From an uncultured Candidatus Melainabacteria bacterium (GTDB lineage Bacteria > Cyanobacteriota > Vampirovibrionia > Gastranaerophilales > Gastranaerophilaceae), in NCBI GenBank assembly GCA_934717745.1, contig CAKUZB010000001.1, forward strand, positions 124,001 to 188,000: a stretch of DNA of 64,000 nucleotides, given 5' to 3'. The notes beneath the pieces are model-generated. The model was not told the origin of the DNA, searched no databases, and saw only the letters and a program-made list of their open reading frames with translations. Of the stretch, positions 16,626-25,395 are shown piece after piece (position 1 is the first letter of the stretch; each line of letters opens with the position of its first letter). Made by a program: the position numbers and the translations under genes.

Positions 16626-17597
16626 TTATTTACATATTTTTACACGAGAATTTTCAAGTAATAAAAATTCGTTTATTTTATGGTCAATTCTTGTTGAAAA
16701 TCTTTCGTTGATTTCTTTTATAAAATAACAAGGGCTTGTAACATTGATTTCAATAATTTTTTCATCAACTACATCAAGTCCTGCCATTAAAATTCCAAGT
16801 TTTTTAAGACCTTGAGCAACGACAGAGAATTTTTCTTTTTCACTATCATTCATAACTGCTTTTTTTAAGTATTCGTCGCTATGAGTATTGAATTTGAAAT
16901 CGTCTTTTGTTGGAATTTTTAGAACGCATTCGTCTAAAACTTCGCCGTTTAAAATTAATACACGTTTGTCGCCAAATTGTGCTTGGGGTATGTATTTTTG
17001 AACCATGCAAACACTTTTAAAATTGTTTGTTAAAGTTTTTATTATACTTAATGTATTTTTATCGCCATTTTTTAAATACATTACACCTGAGCCAAAACAT
17101 TGATTTAGTGGTTTTAAAATAATTTCGCCTTGCTCTGCTAAAAAGTTTTCGATTTCATCTTTTGATGCGGTTACAATGTTTTCCGGCATGAATTCTTTAA
17201 AATAATTTGCGTGAAGTTTTTCGTTGAAATCTCTAATTGCCTTTGTATCATTGATAATTTCTGTTTTGTTTCGGTCTACAAAATCAAAAATATATGTTGC
17301 ATTTATATAATCATTATCAACCGGTGGGTCAGGTCGGAAAAAGATTTTTTCAAAATCTTCTAAAACATAGTCTGCAAAAGAGTCTTTGTCATAAAAAATG
17401 TCATCTTTTTCGGTGTAAGTTCTCCAACAATTTGCACAACCTTTTCCTTGTTTTAAAGAAAGATTGTCGATAGTTGTAATGTATGTTTCGACTCCATTTT
17501 CTAAAAGTCCTTTTACTATCCAAAAATTCGTTACAAGTTGATTAAATTCAAAATATTTTAATTCGATTCTATCAATAACAACGAGCATTTTACGCAT
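16626..17597 (-). CDS. gshB: Glutathione synthetase-like ATP-grasp enzyme
   Basis: Joins gamma-glutamylcysteine and glycine. The 323 residues match GshB (about 315). Motifs: FFRPDPPVDNDYINATYI (about 90-107), ILKPLNQCFGSGVMYLK (ATP-binding), QKYIPQAQFGDKRVLIL, and INVTSPCYFIKEIN near the C-terminus with the metal-binding Asn. AGGTG precedes the ATG. No gshA is visible in the window. Substrate specificity rests on family resemblance. Confidence 0.88.
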   Translation of the reverse strand: MRKMLVVIDRIELKYFEFNQLVTNFWIVKGLLENGVETYITTIDNLSLKQGKGCANCWRTYTEKDDIFYDKDSFADYVLEDFEKIFFRPDPPVDNDYINATYIFDFVDRNKTEIINDTKAIRDFNEKLHANYFKEFMPENIVTASKDEIENFLAEQGEIILKPLNQCFGSGVMYLKNGDKNTLSIIKTLTNNFKSVCMVQKYIPQAQFGDKRVLILNGEVLDECVLKIPTKDDFKFNTHSDEYLKKAVMNDSEKEKFSVVAQGLKKLGILMAGLDVVDEKIIEINVTSPCYFIKEINERFSTRIDHKINEFLLLENSRVKICK

Positions 17598-17724
17598 AAT
17601 TCACCTACCTATACAAAAATTTTAGCACGAAAACCTTTTATAAAAATAGGTAAGTTAGAGAAAATATAAAAAATATCCTCTTTTTGTAGGTATAAATTTT
17701 GATAGAATACTGCATAATGTATGT

Positions 17725-18414
17725 ATGGAGAGAGAGAAGGAAAGAAGCAGTAACCCGTTTACTGTGTCAGAGAGATTTAAACAAACGACAAGTCCGTTTT
17801 TGATAGACGGGTACGATTCAACGATGTTGGAAGAAAGAGCATATCTGAAGTTAGATGACGAGATGCTTAAATTGGAATATAGAATTAATCGACTGGAAGA
17901 GGACTTAATGATTATTAACGAAGAAATTGAAGCAGCCTTAAACATCGAGGATCAATCACGATTAGAGTTTTTGAAAACGAAGAAATCTGCAATCGAAAAA
18001 GAAATCAATATTCTAAATGATAAATATTATGATATTGGTGCAATGTCAAAATTCACAACTATCGTAAGTGCTTTGTTTAGAAAACGTTTTAAAAAAGACA
18101 AAGGTGTTATTCAAAAGATTAAATATTTCTTTTCAAAATACATTTTGTCTGTGTTTTCAAAAAGATTGAATTTTACATTTAATCTTCGAGAATCATTGTC
18201 AAAACTTGCAGATATAAATAGAAGTGTAGATGAGTTAATAAGTTTAAGAATACCATTTGGCGGACTAACCGGCAGATATGAAAAATTAACAAATTATATA
18301 ATAAAAGCCAACGATATTCATGCTAAAATTTCTCAAAACGTAAATGATTTTGAAGAAAAAGCACCAGAAATCAGACCAAACGGAGTTGGTGGTTTATTGG
18401 ATTTGAAACAATAA
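17725..18414 (+). CDS. Coiled-coil protein of unknown function
   Basis: 229 residues. Residues about 45-105 form a long predicted coiled coil (LKLEYRINRLEEDLMIINEE and following heptads); residues about 115-150 are strongly basic and hydrophobic (FRKRFKKDKG, then KIKYFFSKYILSVFSKR), suggesting a membrane- or RNA-contacting segment. No signal peptide. The start is uncertain: the best ribosome site (AGAAGGAAAG, about 17736-17745) lies inside the frame, so a GTG near 17764 or the ATG at 17824 may be used. Not recognised. Confidence 0.65.
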   Translation: MEREKERSSNPFTVSERFKQTTSPFLIDGYDSTMLEERAYLKLDDEMLKLEYRINRLEEDLMIINEEIEAALNIEDQSRLEFLKTKKSAIEKEINILNDKYYDIGAMSKFTTIVSALFRKRFKKDKGVIQKIKYFFSKYILSVFSKRLNFTFNLRESLSKLADINRSVDELISLRIPFGGLTGRYEKLTNYIIKANDIHAKISQNVNDFEEKAPEIRPNGVGGLLDLKQ

Positions 18415-18442
18415 GGATATAATCCAATCATCACATAAATGA

Positions 18443-18469
18443 AAAAGCACAATTTATTTGTGCTTTTTT
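18443..18469 (+). terminator. Terminator
   Basis: AAAAGCACAA (18443-18452)/TTGTGCTTTT (18458-18467) with further T residues; ends the coiled-coil gene. Confidence 0.8.
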
Positions 18470-18514
18470 GCTGTTTGAATTATAATAAATTTAACAAGAA
18501 TTAAGGAGAAAAAG

Positions 18515-19978
18515 ATGAATGAACTTTTGAAAAAAAGTGCAACTGAACAAAGAAAAGCACTTTTAAATAAAGAAATCTCTGCTGTAGAACTTGCAAATGC
18601 TACATTTGAAAGAATTGATGAAGTTGAAGATAAAATTAAAGCATTCAATTCATTAACTAAGGAAACAGCATTAGAAACAGCAAAAAAAGTAGATGAAAAA
18701 ATTGCTAAAGGTGAAGAATTACCATTGTTAGCGGGTATTCCTTTAGTTTTAAAAGATAATATGAATTTAGTTGGTTCAAAAACAACTGCTTCAAGTAAAA
18801 TTTTGGAAAACTTTGTTTCTCCATACAATGCTACAATTACTGATAAATTGTTGAATAATTTAGTTCCAATTGTTGCAAAAGCAAACTTAGACGAATTTGC
18901 AATGGGTTCTTCAAATGAAAACTCTGCATTTAATAAAGTTCACAATCCTTGGAATTTAAATAAAGTTCCGGGTGGTTCTTCAGGCGGTTCTGCTGCATCA
19001 GTTGCAGCATGTGAAGCAACATTATCATTAGGTTCTGATACCGGTGGAAGTATTCGTCTTCCTGCAAGTTTCTGCGGTATTGTTGGTATGAAGCCGACTT
19101 ATGGTCGTGTTTCAAGATATGGCTTAATTGCATTTGCTTCATCTTTGGATCAAATTGGTCCATTTGCGAGAACTGTTGAAGACGCAGCAAATTTATTACA
19201 AGTTATTTCAGGTCATGACCCTAAAGACTCAACTTCTTTAGATTTACCTGTAGAAAACTATTCTGCATCTTTAAACAACGATATTAAAGGCAGAAAAGTT
19301 GGCGTAATTAAGGAATTAATGGGTGAAGGTTTGTCAGATGATGTAAGAAATGCAATTGAAATGGCAATTGAAACTTACAAACAACAAGGTTGTGAAATAG
19401 TTGAAGTTTCTCTGCCAAACTTAAAATATTCAATCGGTATTTACTATATTCTTGCAACAGCAGAATGTAGTTCAAACTTAGCAAGATTTGACGGTGTAAA
19501 ATACGGTTACCGTCATGCAGATGCTCAAAATCTTTTAGAAATGTACACAAAAACTCGTGCAGAAGGCTTTGGAGCAGAAGTAAAACGTAGAATAATGCTT
19601 GGAACATACGCATTATCTTCAGGTTATTATGATGCGTATTATAAAAAAGCACAACAAATGAGAAGATTAGTAAAAGAAGATTTCGACAAAGTATTTGAAC
19701 AAGTTGATATTTTAATCTCTCCAACTTGCCCAAATACAGCATTCGATATTGGTGCAAGAACAGAAGACCCACTTGCAATGTATTTAACAGATATTGCAAC
19801 AATCTCTGCAAACTTGGCAGGTATTCCGGGAATTAGTGTTCCTGCCGGTTTTGATAAAGACGGTATGCCAATCGGTTTACAAATTCTTGCTCCACAATTG
19901 AAAGAAGCCGATTTGTTTAACTTCTCTTACAAATTTGAACAACAACACGATTTCTATAAACAAATTGCTAATGTGTAA
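18515..19978 (+). CDS. gatA: Aspartyl/glutamyl-tRNA(Asn/Gln) amidotransferase subunit A
   Basis: Amidase subunit of GatCAB, which supplies ammonia from glutamine to convert Glu-tRNA(Gln) or Asp-tRNA(Asn). The 487 residues match GatA. Catalytic triad regions: the Lys in PLVLKDNM, the Ser pair in the amidase signature GGSSGGSAASVA and SLGSDTGGSIRLPA; C-terminal PAGFDKDGMPIGLQILAP. A clear AAGGAG lies 7 bases before the ATG. gatB and gatC are not in the window. A tRNA-Gln gene lies 5 kb away. Confidence 0.97.
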   Translation: MNELLKKSATEQRKALLNKEISAVELANATFERIDEVEDKIKAFNSLTKETALETAKKVDEKIAKGEELPLLAGIPLVLKDNMNLVGSKTTASSKILENFVSPYNATITDKLLNNLVPIVAKANLDEFAMGSSNENSAFNKVHNPWNLNKVPGGSSGGSAASVAACEATLSLGSDTGGSIRLPASFCGIVGMKPTYGRVSRYGLIAFASSLDQIGPFARTVEDAANLLQVISGHDPKDSTSLDLPVENYSASLNNDIKGRKVGVIKELMGEGLSDDVRNAIEMAIETYKQQGCEIVEVSLPNLKYSIGIYYILATAECSSNLARFDGVKYGYRHADAQNLLEMYTKTRAEGFGAEVKRRIMLGTYALSSGYYDAYYKKAQQMRRLVKEDFDKVFEQVDILISPTCPNTAFDIGARTEDPLAMYLTDIATISANLAGIPGISVPAGFDKDGMPIGLQILAPQLKEADLFNFSYKFEQQHDFYKQIANV

Positions 19979-20010
19979 TTAGTTTTAGCATAAGAGAATA
20001 AAGAATAAAA

Positions 20011-20046
20011 GAAACGGCTCGATTTTCAATCGAGCCGTTTCTTTTT
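20011..20046. terminator. Terminator between gatA and the DHH gene
   Basis: Perfect 13-bp stem GAAACGGCTCGAT (20011-20023)/ATCGAGCCGTTTC (20029-20041), loop TTTCA, then TTTTT. Shared by convergent genes. Confidence 0.88.
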
Positions 20047-20063
20047 AAATTATTTATAAAATA

Positions 20064-20999
20064 CTAATGAATATAAGTATTAATTTTTTCGATAATGTCA
20101 TCTAAAACGTAATCTGCTTGGTCGTGAGGAACTTGGCAAGTACCTGCGTTTCTGTGTCCGCCACCGCCGTGTTCAGCCATCAATTCAGCAACATTTAATT
20201 GAGATGTTCTGTTTAAGACAGATTTACCAACAGCAAATACGGTTTTTGTTCCGTTCTTACCCATAATTTTATGAATAGAAACATTGCACTCAGGGAATAG
20301 TGCATAAATCATAAATCTGTTACCAACGTGAATTTTATTTTCGTCTTTATAATTTACAAGAACAACATTGTCGTAAACAGTAGAGCAACGTTTTAGTTGT
20401 TTGATGAATTCTTCTTGTTCTGCTCTATAGAAATCTGCTCTGATTTTGATGTCAGGAGCATCAAGAATTTCATCAATATCAGATGTTGATTGAATAATAT
20501 CAATTACGTATCTCATAAAATCAAAGTTATTCAATCTAAATCTAGAATCATATCTGCCTAAGCCTGTTCTAGGGTCTAAAAGGTAGTTAAGCATTAACCA
20601 GCCTTTTGGATTTTTAATTTCATCTTCTGTAACGTTTCCAGAATCTGCTCTATCCACGCAATCAAGCATTTCACTCCATTCTTTAGGAAATTTATCAGCA
20701 CCACCAAAATATTCGTAAATAACTCTGGTTGCTGATTTTGCAACAGGGTTGATAATGTGGTTAGAACGTCTGTCGTAAGCACGCATGTCTTCTGAGTAAT
20801 GGTGGTCGAAAACAAAGTGTGCATTTTCATTGTATGGTAAGTTTGTAATGATGTTATCGTCAGTAACTTTAATTTTACCGTCTTGAACATCTTTTGGGTG
20901 GCAGAATTCAATGTCATCAATCATGTTGAACTTTTTTAATAAAGTTGCTGACATAATGCCGTCTAAGTCTGCACGAGTTAACAATTTGTACTTCTTCAT
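20064..20999 (-). CDS. DHH/DHHA1 phosphoesterase
   Basis: 311 residues. Metal-dependent phosphoesterase of the DHH superfamily. Motifs: LTRADLDGIMSA at the N-terminus (metal-binding Asp), FDHHYSEDM (the DHH box), a further Asp in DCVDRADSGN, and the DHHA1 signature GGGGHRNAGTCQV at the C-terminus. Relatives include NrnA-type nanoRNases/pAp phosphatases and exopolyphosphatases; the substrate cannot be told from sequence. AAGGAT precedes the ATG. The upstream neighbour, 21 bases away, is a Skp-like gene on the same strand. Confidence 0.87.
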   Translation of the reverse strand: MKKYKLLTRADLDGIMSATLLKKFNMIDDIEFCHPKDVQDGKIKVTDDNIITNLPYNENAHFVFDHHYSEDMRAYDRRSNHIINPVAKSATRVIYEYFGGADKFPKEWSEMLDCVDRADSGNVTEDEIKNPKGWLMLNYLLDPRTGLGRYDSRFRLNNFDFMRYVIDIIQSTSDIDEILDAPDIKIRADFYRAEQEEFIKQLKRCSTVYDNVVLVNYKDENKIHVGNRFMIYALFPECNVSIHKIMGKNGTKTVFAVGKSVLNRTSQLNVAELMAEHGGGGHRNAGTCQVPHDQADYVLDDIIEKINTYIH

Positions 21000-21020
21000 T
21001 TTTTATCCTTTTTATTACCG

Positions 21021-21482
21021 TTATTTTACTACTTTTGCTATTTCGGCTGTTATATCATTACCGCCGTATAAAACTACAGATTTTGATAAAACTAAGTCAT
21101 ATCCTGCACTTTTTGCTTCTGTTTGAATTGTTTTACTTATTGATTTATCAATTTCCTCTAATTTTTTTGCATATTTTTTATCATTTGTATTTTTTAGGTA
21201 CGTAATATCATTTTCGTACTTTTTAATTAATTCTTGTTTTTTCTTTTCGTCTTTTTGTTTTGCAATTTCTGTTTGTGCTTTTTTTATTGTTGCTTTTAAT
21301 TCTTGATTTTTTTTAACTTGTTCATTTTGCAATGCTTGAACTTGTTTTGATGCTGATACAACTTGTCTTACATCAACATAACCAACTTTGAAATCTGCTG
21401 GTGATTTTGACATCGCAAAATTGCTTGTAATTAAACCTAAAATAAAGGCAAAAGCAACCATTATTGTAAATTTGTTTTGCAT
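21021..21482 (-). CDS. Skp/OmpH-family periplasmic chaperone (copy 1)
   Basis: 153 residues: signal peptide (about 1-24), then FKVGYVDVRQVVSAS (the family's first beta strand), a long charged coiled coil (about 50-120) and YDLVLSKSVVLYGGNDITAEI, the typical C-terminal strand and final helix. Such trimeric chaperones hold outer-membrane proteins in the periplasm. AGGAGAG precedes the ATG. It resembles the protein at 22893 in every segment, including the GG/DIT ending; the two are paralogues divided by a glycosyltransferase gene. Confidence 0.87.
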   Translation of the reverse strand: MQNKFTIMVAFAFILGLITSNFAMSKSPADFKVGYVDVRQVVSASKQVQALQNEQVKKNQELKATIKKAQTEIAKQKDEKKKQELIKKYENDITYLKNTNDKKYAKKLEEIDKSISKTIQTEAKSAGYDLVLSKSVVLYGGNDITAEIAKVVK

Positions 21483-21613
21483 TGTTCTCTCCTGTGAAAC
21501 TCCAACGTTATATTATAATAATATAAAAAAATTAAAAAGTCTACAAAATAAGCATTTCTTAAAATTTCTTTCTATTTTCTTGTAAACAAATTCGGTTGGG
21601 TTAAAATTGTTTT

Positions 21614-22825
21614 ATGAATATTTTATTTTTGCACAGAAATTTTCCCGCACAATTTAGGTATATTGCACCTTTTTTGGCAAGTAACCCTAATAACAATGTT
21701 GTTTTTGTAACCAATAATAAAACCGTAAATTTTCCGAATATAAAAAAAATAGTTTACGAATTAAAACGTGAAATACCAAAGGATTGCCATGGTTATTTAC
21801 GTTTTTATGAGGAAGCAATTATTCATGGTCAGGCGGTTGCAGAGGAATTGATTAAACTGAAAAATCAAGGATTTCAGCCGGATATAATTTACGGACATTC
21901 TTGGGGGCAAACTTTGTTTGTAAAAGATATTTTTCCTGAAGTGCCGGTTTTATGCTACTTTGAATGGTTTTATAATGCAGTAGGTGGCGATATTGGTTTT
22001 GACGGAAAAACATTATCTGTCGACGAGTTGGCAAAATTGAGAATAAAAAATTCGCATATTTTAATTGATTTGTATAGTTGTGATGCAGGAATTTCTCCGA
22101 CAAAATTTCAGGCAAAGCAATTCCCAAAAGAATTTCAGCATAAAATAAAAATTCTGCATGACGGAATTGATACCGATTTTTGTAAACCTGACGAAAATGC
22201 TAAGTTTTATTTGAAAGAAAAAGGTTTAACTTTAACAAAAAGGGATGAAGTTATAACGTATGCAACTCGAGGAATGGAGGCATATCGAGGTTTTCCTGAA
22301 TTTATGCAGGCAGTTTCAATTTTACTTAAAAAACGTTCTAATTTACAAGTGGTTATTGCGGGTGAAGATAGAGTTTGTTATGGGGCAAAACTTTCGGGTA
22401 CGACATACAAAAAAATGATGCTTGAAAAATTAGATTTGGATTTAGATAGAGTTCATTTTGTCGGAAGTTTACCGTTTAATGAATACGTAAACCTTTTGCA
22501 AATCTCCTCTGCACATGTTTATTTGACATATCCGTTTGTATGTTCTTGGTCATTGTTAGACTCAATGTCTTGCGGTTGTCCTATTGTTGCATCTGCAACT
22601 GAGCCGGTTATGGAATTTATTGAAAACGAAAAAGAAGGAATTTTATTTAATTTTTATAATATTAAAGAACAAGTCGAAAAAATTGAATTTGCTCTTGAAA
22701 ATAAAGATTATATGCAAAAACTTCGTGAAAATGCACGATTTAAAATTGAAGAACAATATGCTCTTAAAAACCTTTTACCAAAGCATGTTGAATACTTAAA
22801 TGAAATTTTAAACAGAGCGAATTAG
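21614..22825 (+). CDS. Family 4-type glycosyltransferase
   Basis: 403 residues, two Rossmann domains of the GT-B fold. N-terminal ILFLHRNFPAQFR; the C-terminal donor-binding domain starts near residue 205 (EVITYATRGMEAYRGFPEF) and carries VIAGEDRVCYG, HFVGSLPFNEYVNLLQ and the nucleotide-sugar segment SWSLLDSMSCGCPIVASATEPVMEFIE, with the Glu of the EX7E-like motif. Cytoplasmic or membrane-associated; acceptor unknown. No Shine-Dalgarno: TAAAAT ends six bases before the ATG, so the mRNA is probably leaderless. Confidence 0.9.
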   Translation: MNILFLHRNFPAQFRYIAPFLASNPNNNVVFVTNNKTVNFPNIKKIVYELKREIPKDCHGYLRFYEEAIIHGQAVAEELIKLKNQGFQPDIIYGHSWGQTLFVKDIFPEVPVLCYFEWFYNAVGGDIGFDGKTLSVDELAKLRIKNSHILIDLYSCDAGISPTKFQAKQFPKEFQHKIKILHDGIDTDFCKPDENAKFYLKEKGLTLTKRDEVITYATRGMEAYRGFPEFMQAVSILLKKRSNLQVVIAGEDRVCYGAKLSGTTYKKMMLEKLDLDLDRVHFVGSLPFNEYVNLLQISSAHVYLTYPFVCSWSLLDSMSCGCPIVASATEPVMEFIENEKEGILFNFYNIKEQVEKIEFALENKDYMQKLRENARFKIEEQYALKNLLPKHVEYLNEILNRAN

Positions 22826-22892
22826 CCGAGTTGTCTAATAGATTTGTTTTAAAACTTTTTATTATTATTTGAATAATAAAAAGGAGATTTCT

Positions 22893-23345
22893 ATGAAGAT
22901 TAATTTAAAAATTTTAGTTATGGCTTTTTTGATGATTTTTATAATGTCAGCAAATGTTGTAAATGCAGATACTACAAAGATTGCAGTTGTTGACCTTCAA
23001 AAAGTTGTATCAAATTCTAAACAAGTAAAAGTTTTGAAAGAGGAACAATATAAAAAGGCTACAGATTTAGAAAAATGGTTAGAGGTTGTTAAAAAAGATA
23101 TTGAAAAACAATCTACAGATGCAAATAAGCAAAAAATGATAAAAAAATATGATGTTGAACTTGCAAAAAAACGTGAAGCGAACACAAAAGATTACACAAA
23201 AAAATTGAATGAAATAGATGCGAACGTTAGTCAAGTTATTACAAATTACGCAAAATCTAAAAGTTATGACATGGTGCTTGCAAAAAGTAATGTGTTGTTT
23301 GGGGGAATAGATATTACAACTGAAATAATTAAACTTGTGAAATAA
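22893..23345 (+). CDS. Skp/OmpH-family periplasmic chaperone (copy 2)
   Basis: 150 residues from the ATG at 22893, which has a perfect AAGGAG 6 bases upstream. Signal peptide cleaved probably after VNA (residue about 25), then TKIAVVDLQKVVSNS, a coiled-coil core rich in K/E (about 45-110), and YDMVLAKSNVLFGGIDITTEI. Same architecture as the protein at 21021. It follows the glycosyltransferase gene by 67 bases. Expected role: holding outer-membrane or autotransporter proteins in the periplasm. Confidence 0.87.
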   Translation: MKINLKILVMAFLMIFIMSANVVNADTTKIAVVDLQKVVSNSKQVKVLKEEQYKKATDLEKWLEVVKKDIEKQSTDANKQKMIKKYDVELAKKREANTKDYTKKLNEIDANVSQVITNYAKSKSYDMVLAKSNVLFGGIDITTEIIKLVK

Positions 23346-23351
23346 ATTTTA

Positions 23352-23387
23352 AAAAAATATGGACTTGACGCAAAGCGTCAAGTCCAT
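23352..23387 (-). terminator. Terminator of the TRL-like gene
   Basis: Perfect 13-bp stem ATGGACTTGACGC (23359-23371)/GCGTCAAGTCCAT (23375-23387), loop AAA. The T-run (seven T) lies on the minus strand, so it mainly serves the gene ending at 23411. Confidence 0.8.
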
Positions 23388-23410
23388 AAAAGTCTTGTTC
23401 AATTAATCAA

Positions 23411-23713
23411 CTATTGACCAAATGCTCTTGTAGTAATTTTTTTGAAACCAAGAATGTTTTTAGTTGCTTGGTCAGCATGTGATAATGAGTTGATTCTGCC
23501 GTTTTGCATTGCTTGTTTAACACTGCAATTACCTAAAGCAACAACACCGAAGTAAGATGTGCAAGTTGCAGTACCCATTTTAGCAGGTGCTACTGAGCCA
23601 GAACCTAATAATTGGTGAGTTGTGTCTTGGTAAACGATACCGAATGGTTCAGATGCCATAGCAGGCATAGCCATAACTGATAACAATGCTAAAGTTGCAA
23701 ATAATTTTTTCAT
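23411..23713 (-). CDS. TRL-like secreted small protein
   Basis: 100 residues with a signal peptide (MKKLFATLALLSVMAMPAMA). The mature part follows the TRL (tRNA-associated locus) family pattern: FGIVYQDTTHQ, then KMGTATCTSYFGVVALGNCS with two Cys, and AMQNGRINSLSHADQATKNILG. Function of the family is unknown. AAAGGGG lies 8 bases before the chosen ATG; an in-frame TTG further up overlaps that ribosome site and is rejected. Own terminator downstream. Confidence 0.75.
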   Translation of the reverse strand: MKKLFATLALLSVMAMPAMASEPFGIVYQDTTHQLLGSGSVAPAKMGTATCTSYFGVVALGNCSVKQAMQNGRINSLSHADQATKNILGFKKITTRAFGQ

Positions 23714-23756
23714 TTTTTCCCCTTTCAAATTTTTGTTAACTCCAAATAAAAATTAA

Positions 23757-23797
23757 AAACACTTTTAATTTTCACTTTGTAATTATAAGTGTCTTTT
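23757..23797 (-). terminator. Possible terminator of the WYL regulator gene
   Basis: ACACTT...AAAGTGT-type imperfect stem with T-rich tail on the minus strand, in the gap between the WYL gene end and the TRL-like gene start. Confidence 0.35.
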
Positions 23798-23876
23798 TCC
23801 ATGCTTTGCAATACAATGTTACCTTATGTAAATATTTTATTTTTTTTTGTTAAATTTTTTAAACTTATTTGTTGTT

Positions 23877-24848
23877 TTATTTTTTATATTTGTCAGAAAC
23901 AACCTTCAATGCTTCAATGTATTCTGTGCGTAAATCTTTTGGTGCTAGAATTTCAACCTTGTCGCCCCACTTGAAAACGTGCCACATAATTGATTTGTCG
24001 CCACTTGCTGTAAATTTAACGATAACAGAACCGTCTTTTTGTTGTTCAAATTTTTGAGTTGGGTGGAAGTTGTATGACAAAACATCTTCGGCAATTTCTT
24101 TGTCGAATTTTAATTTTACGTTTAAAATTTTACCAAAATAAGAACTAAACGAACGTTTTGAAAATTCTTCCAAATTGAAATTTTGTCTGTCAAAATTTGT
24201 CATTGTAATTTCTAAATCGCTAAATTTATTTAATAGATACGTATAAATTTCATTACCTTTTGCTTTTTCTCTTGCGATAAGGTAAATTTTTTCGCCGTAA
24301 ATAAGTCCTAATGGCTCAATGTAACGTTTTTTGTTGTGATATGTTCCCGTAACAATCAGACATTTTTTCATTGCTTCTCTTATTGTTACAAGTATTTTGT
24401 CATCAATTTGGTATTGAATTGTTTGTCGAACGGCATATCCTTCTGTTTGCAAGATTAAATCAATGTTGTTTTCAATATTTGTTAACCCTTTTTTGCTAAG
24501 AGTTTTAATTTTTTCTGCCACTTTTTCAAGAATTTCTTTCATTTCTTTATTGGTTGTTCGTTTTTGAAATTGTTCAACTGTGGCAATTTCTTCAGCCGTA
24601 AACCAAACAATTTCTTTGATTGAGTAATCGACAAAGCCCCAATGCTTTTTAGAGTCTGTTGTTTCAATTTCTTGAATATTTGGTAAAATGTTAATAATGC
24701 TATCACGCATTCTTTCTGCTGTACGACGAGAAACATTGTATCTTTCAGAAATATCATCAAGAGTAACACCTAAAGGTTTTGATGACATAAAAATTGCCAT
24801 ATCTAAAATGTCTGAAACTCTTGAATATCTTGGTTTATCTTGACTCAT
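23877..24848 (-). CDS. WYL-domain transcriptional regulator
   Basis: 323 residues: an N-terminal winged helix-turn-helix (DEOR-type; GVTLDDISERYNVSRRTAERMRDS, here residues about 25-50) and a C-terminal WYL domain (about 140-215, with LIVTGTYHNKKRYIEPLGLIYG and YLIARE) plus a WCX extension (about 235-320). WYL regulators sense nucleic-acid or nucleotide ligands and often control DNA repair or defence genes. GGAG lies just before the ATG at 24848. No defence operon lies adjacent; the target is unknown. Confidence 0.88.
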   Translation of the reverse strand: MSQDKPRYSRVSDILDMAIFMSSKPLGVTLDDISERYNVSRRTAERMRDSIINILPNIQEIETTDSKKHWGFVDYSIKEIVWFTAEEIATVEQFQKRTTNKEMKEILEKVAEKIKTLSKKGLTNIENNIDLILQTEGYAVRQTIQYQIDDKILVTIREAMKKCLIVTGTYHNKKRYIEPLGLIYGEKIYLIAREKAKGNEIYTYLLNKFSDLEITMTNFDRQNFNLEEFSKRSFSSYFGKILNVKLKFDKEIAEDVLSYNFHPTQKFEQQKDGSVIVKFTASGDKSIMWHVFKWGDKVEILAPKDLRTEYIEALKVVSDKYKK

Positions 24849-24912
24849 AATTTCTCCGTTGCCCACGACCATTCTTGTCGTTAACTAATTTTATTTTATT
24901 GTAACATAATAA

Positions 24913-24948
24913 TAAAAAAATAGACCTGCTGATTACTCAGTAGGTCTA
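24913..24948 (-). terminator. Terminator of tRNA-Gln
   Basis: TAGACCTGCTGA (24921-24932) pairs with TCAGTAGGTCTA (24937-24948) with one mismatch. The minus strand continues with seven T residues. Confidence 0.8.
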
Positions 24949-24950
24949 AA

Positions 24951-25026
24951 TGGCTGGGATGGAAGGACTCGAACCTCCGAAATGCCTGGACCAAAACCAG
25001 GTGCCTTACCACTTGGCGACATCCCA
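24951..25026 (-). tRNA. tRNA-Gln (anticodon TTG)
   Basis: 76 bases including an encoded CCA end. Acceptor stem TGGGATG/CATCCCA, anticodon stem CCTGG/CCAGG with loop TTTTGGT, T-arm with GTTCGAGTC. Reads CAA (and CAG by wobble). The window also encodes GatA, in line with the indirect route to Gln-tRNA. Confidence 0.96.
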
Positions 25027-25088
25027 TTAGGTGTACTTTTATTTTAATCGCACTAATTTATTTTGTCAAGCGATATTTTTTATAAATT

Positions 25089-25331
25089 TTAGCCAACTTC
25101 TCTTTCATCGTCGTAATGAGGTTTCCTAATTTGTCGCAAGGTTGCTAAATCGTCTATTGCGGTTGCATACACGATGAAATCTTTATCCGGTGAAAAATAT
25201 CCACGAATAAAATTCTTATTCTTAATTTCTTCGCTACAAGTGTACGAATTGATTTTGTCGCTTAAATATCCGGCAAAAATCCGTTGCCTAATCGATAACT
25301 TGTAGTCCTTCAAGTTCTTTATTATATCCAT
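25089..25331 (-). CDS. Hypothetical protein, 80 residues
   Basis: The frame reads as a plausible soluble protein: basic N-terminus, then FIRGYFSPDKDFIVYATAIDDLATLRQIRKPHYDDEREV at the end (quoted in part). The ribosome site is weak, and a 27-codon frame starting with ATG at about 25370 overlaps it in another register, so the true coding start is unclear. It lies between tRNA-Gln and the CCA-adding enzyme gene, which is an odd place for an unrelated protein. No domain recognised. Confidence 0.45.
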   Translation of the reverse strand: MDIIKNLKDYKLSIRQRIFAGYLSDKINSYTCSEEIKNKNFIRGYFSPDKDFIVYATAIDDLATLRQIRKPHYDDEREVG

Positions 25332-25395
25332 ATTCACATGATAACTCTTGTTTTAACCCTTTTAAAGCCATGACTTCAATAGTTTTTACAATTAG

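Noticed and set aside
19308..19811. 167-codon minus-strand frame inside gatA
   Set aside because: Antisense shadow of a fully supported gene; Leu/Gln/His-rich composition typical of a reversed frame.
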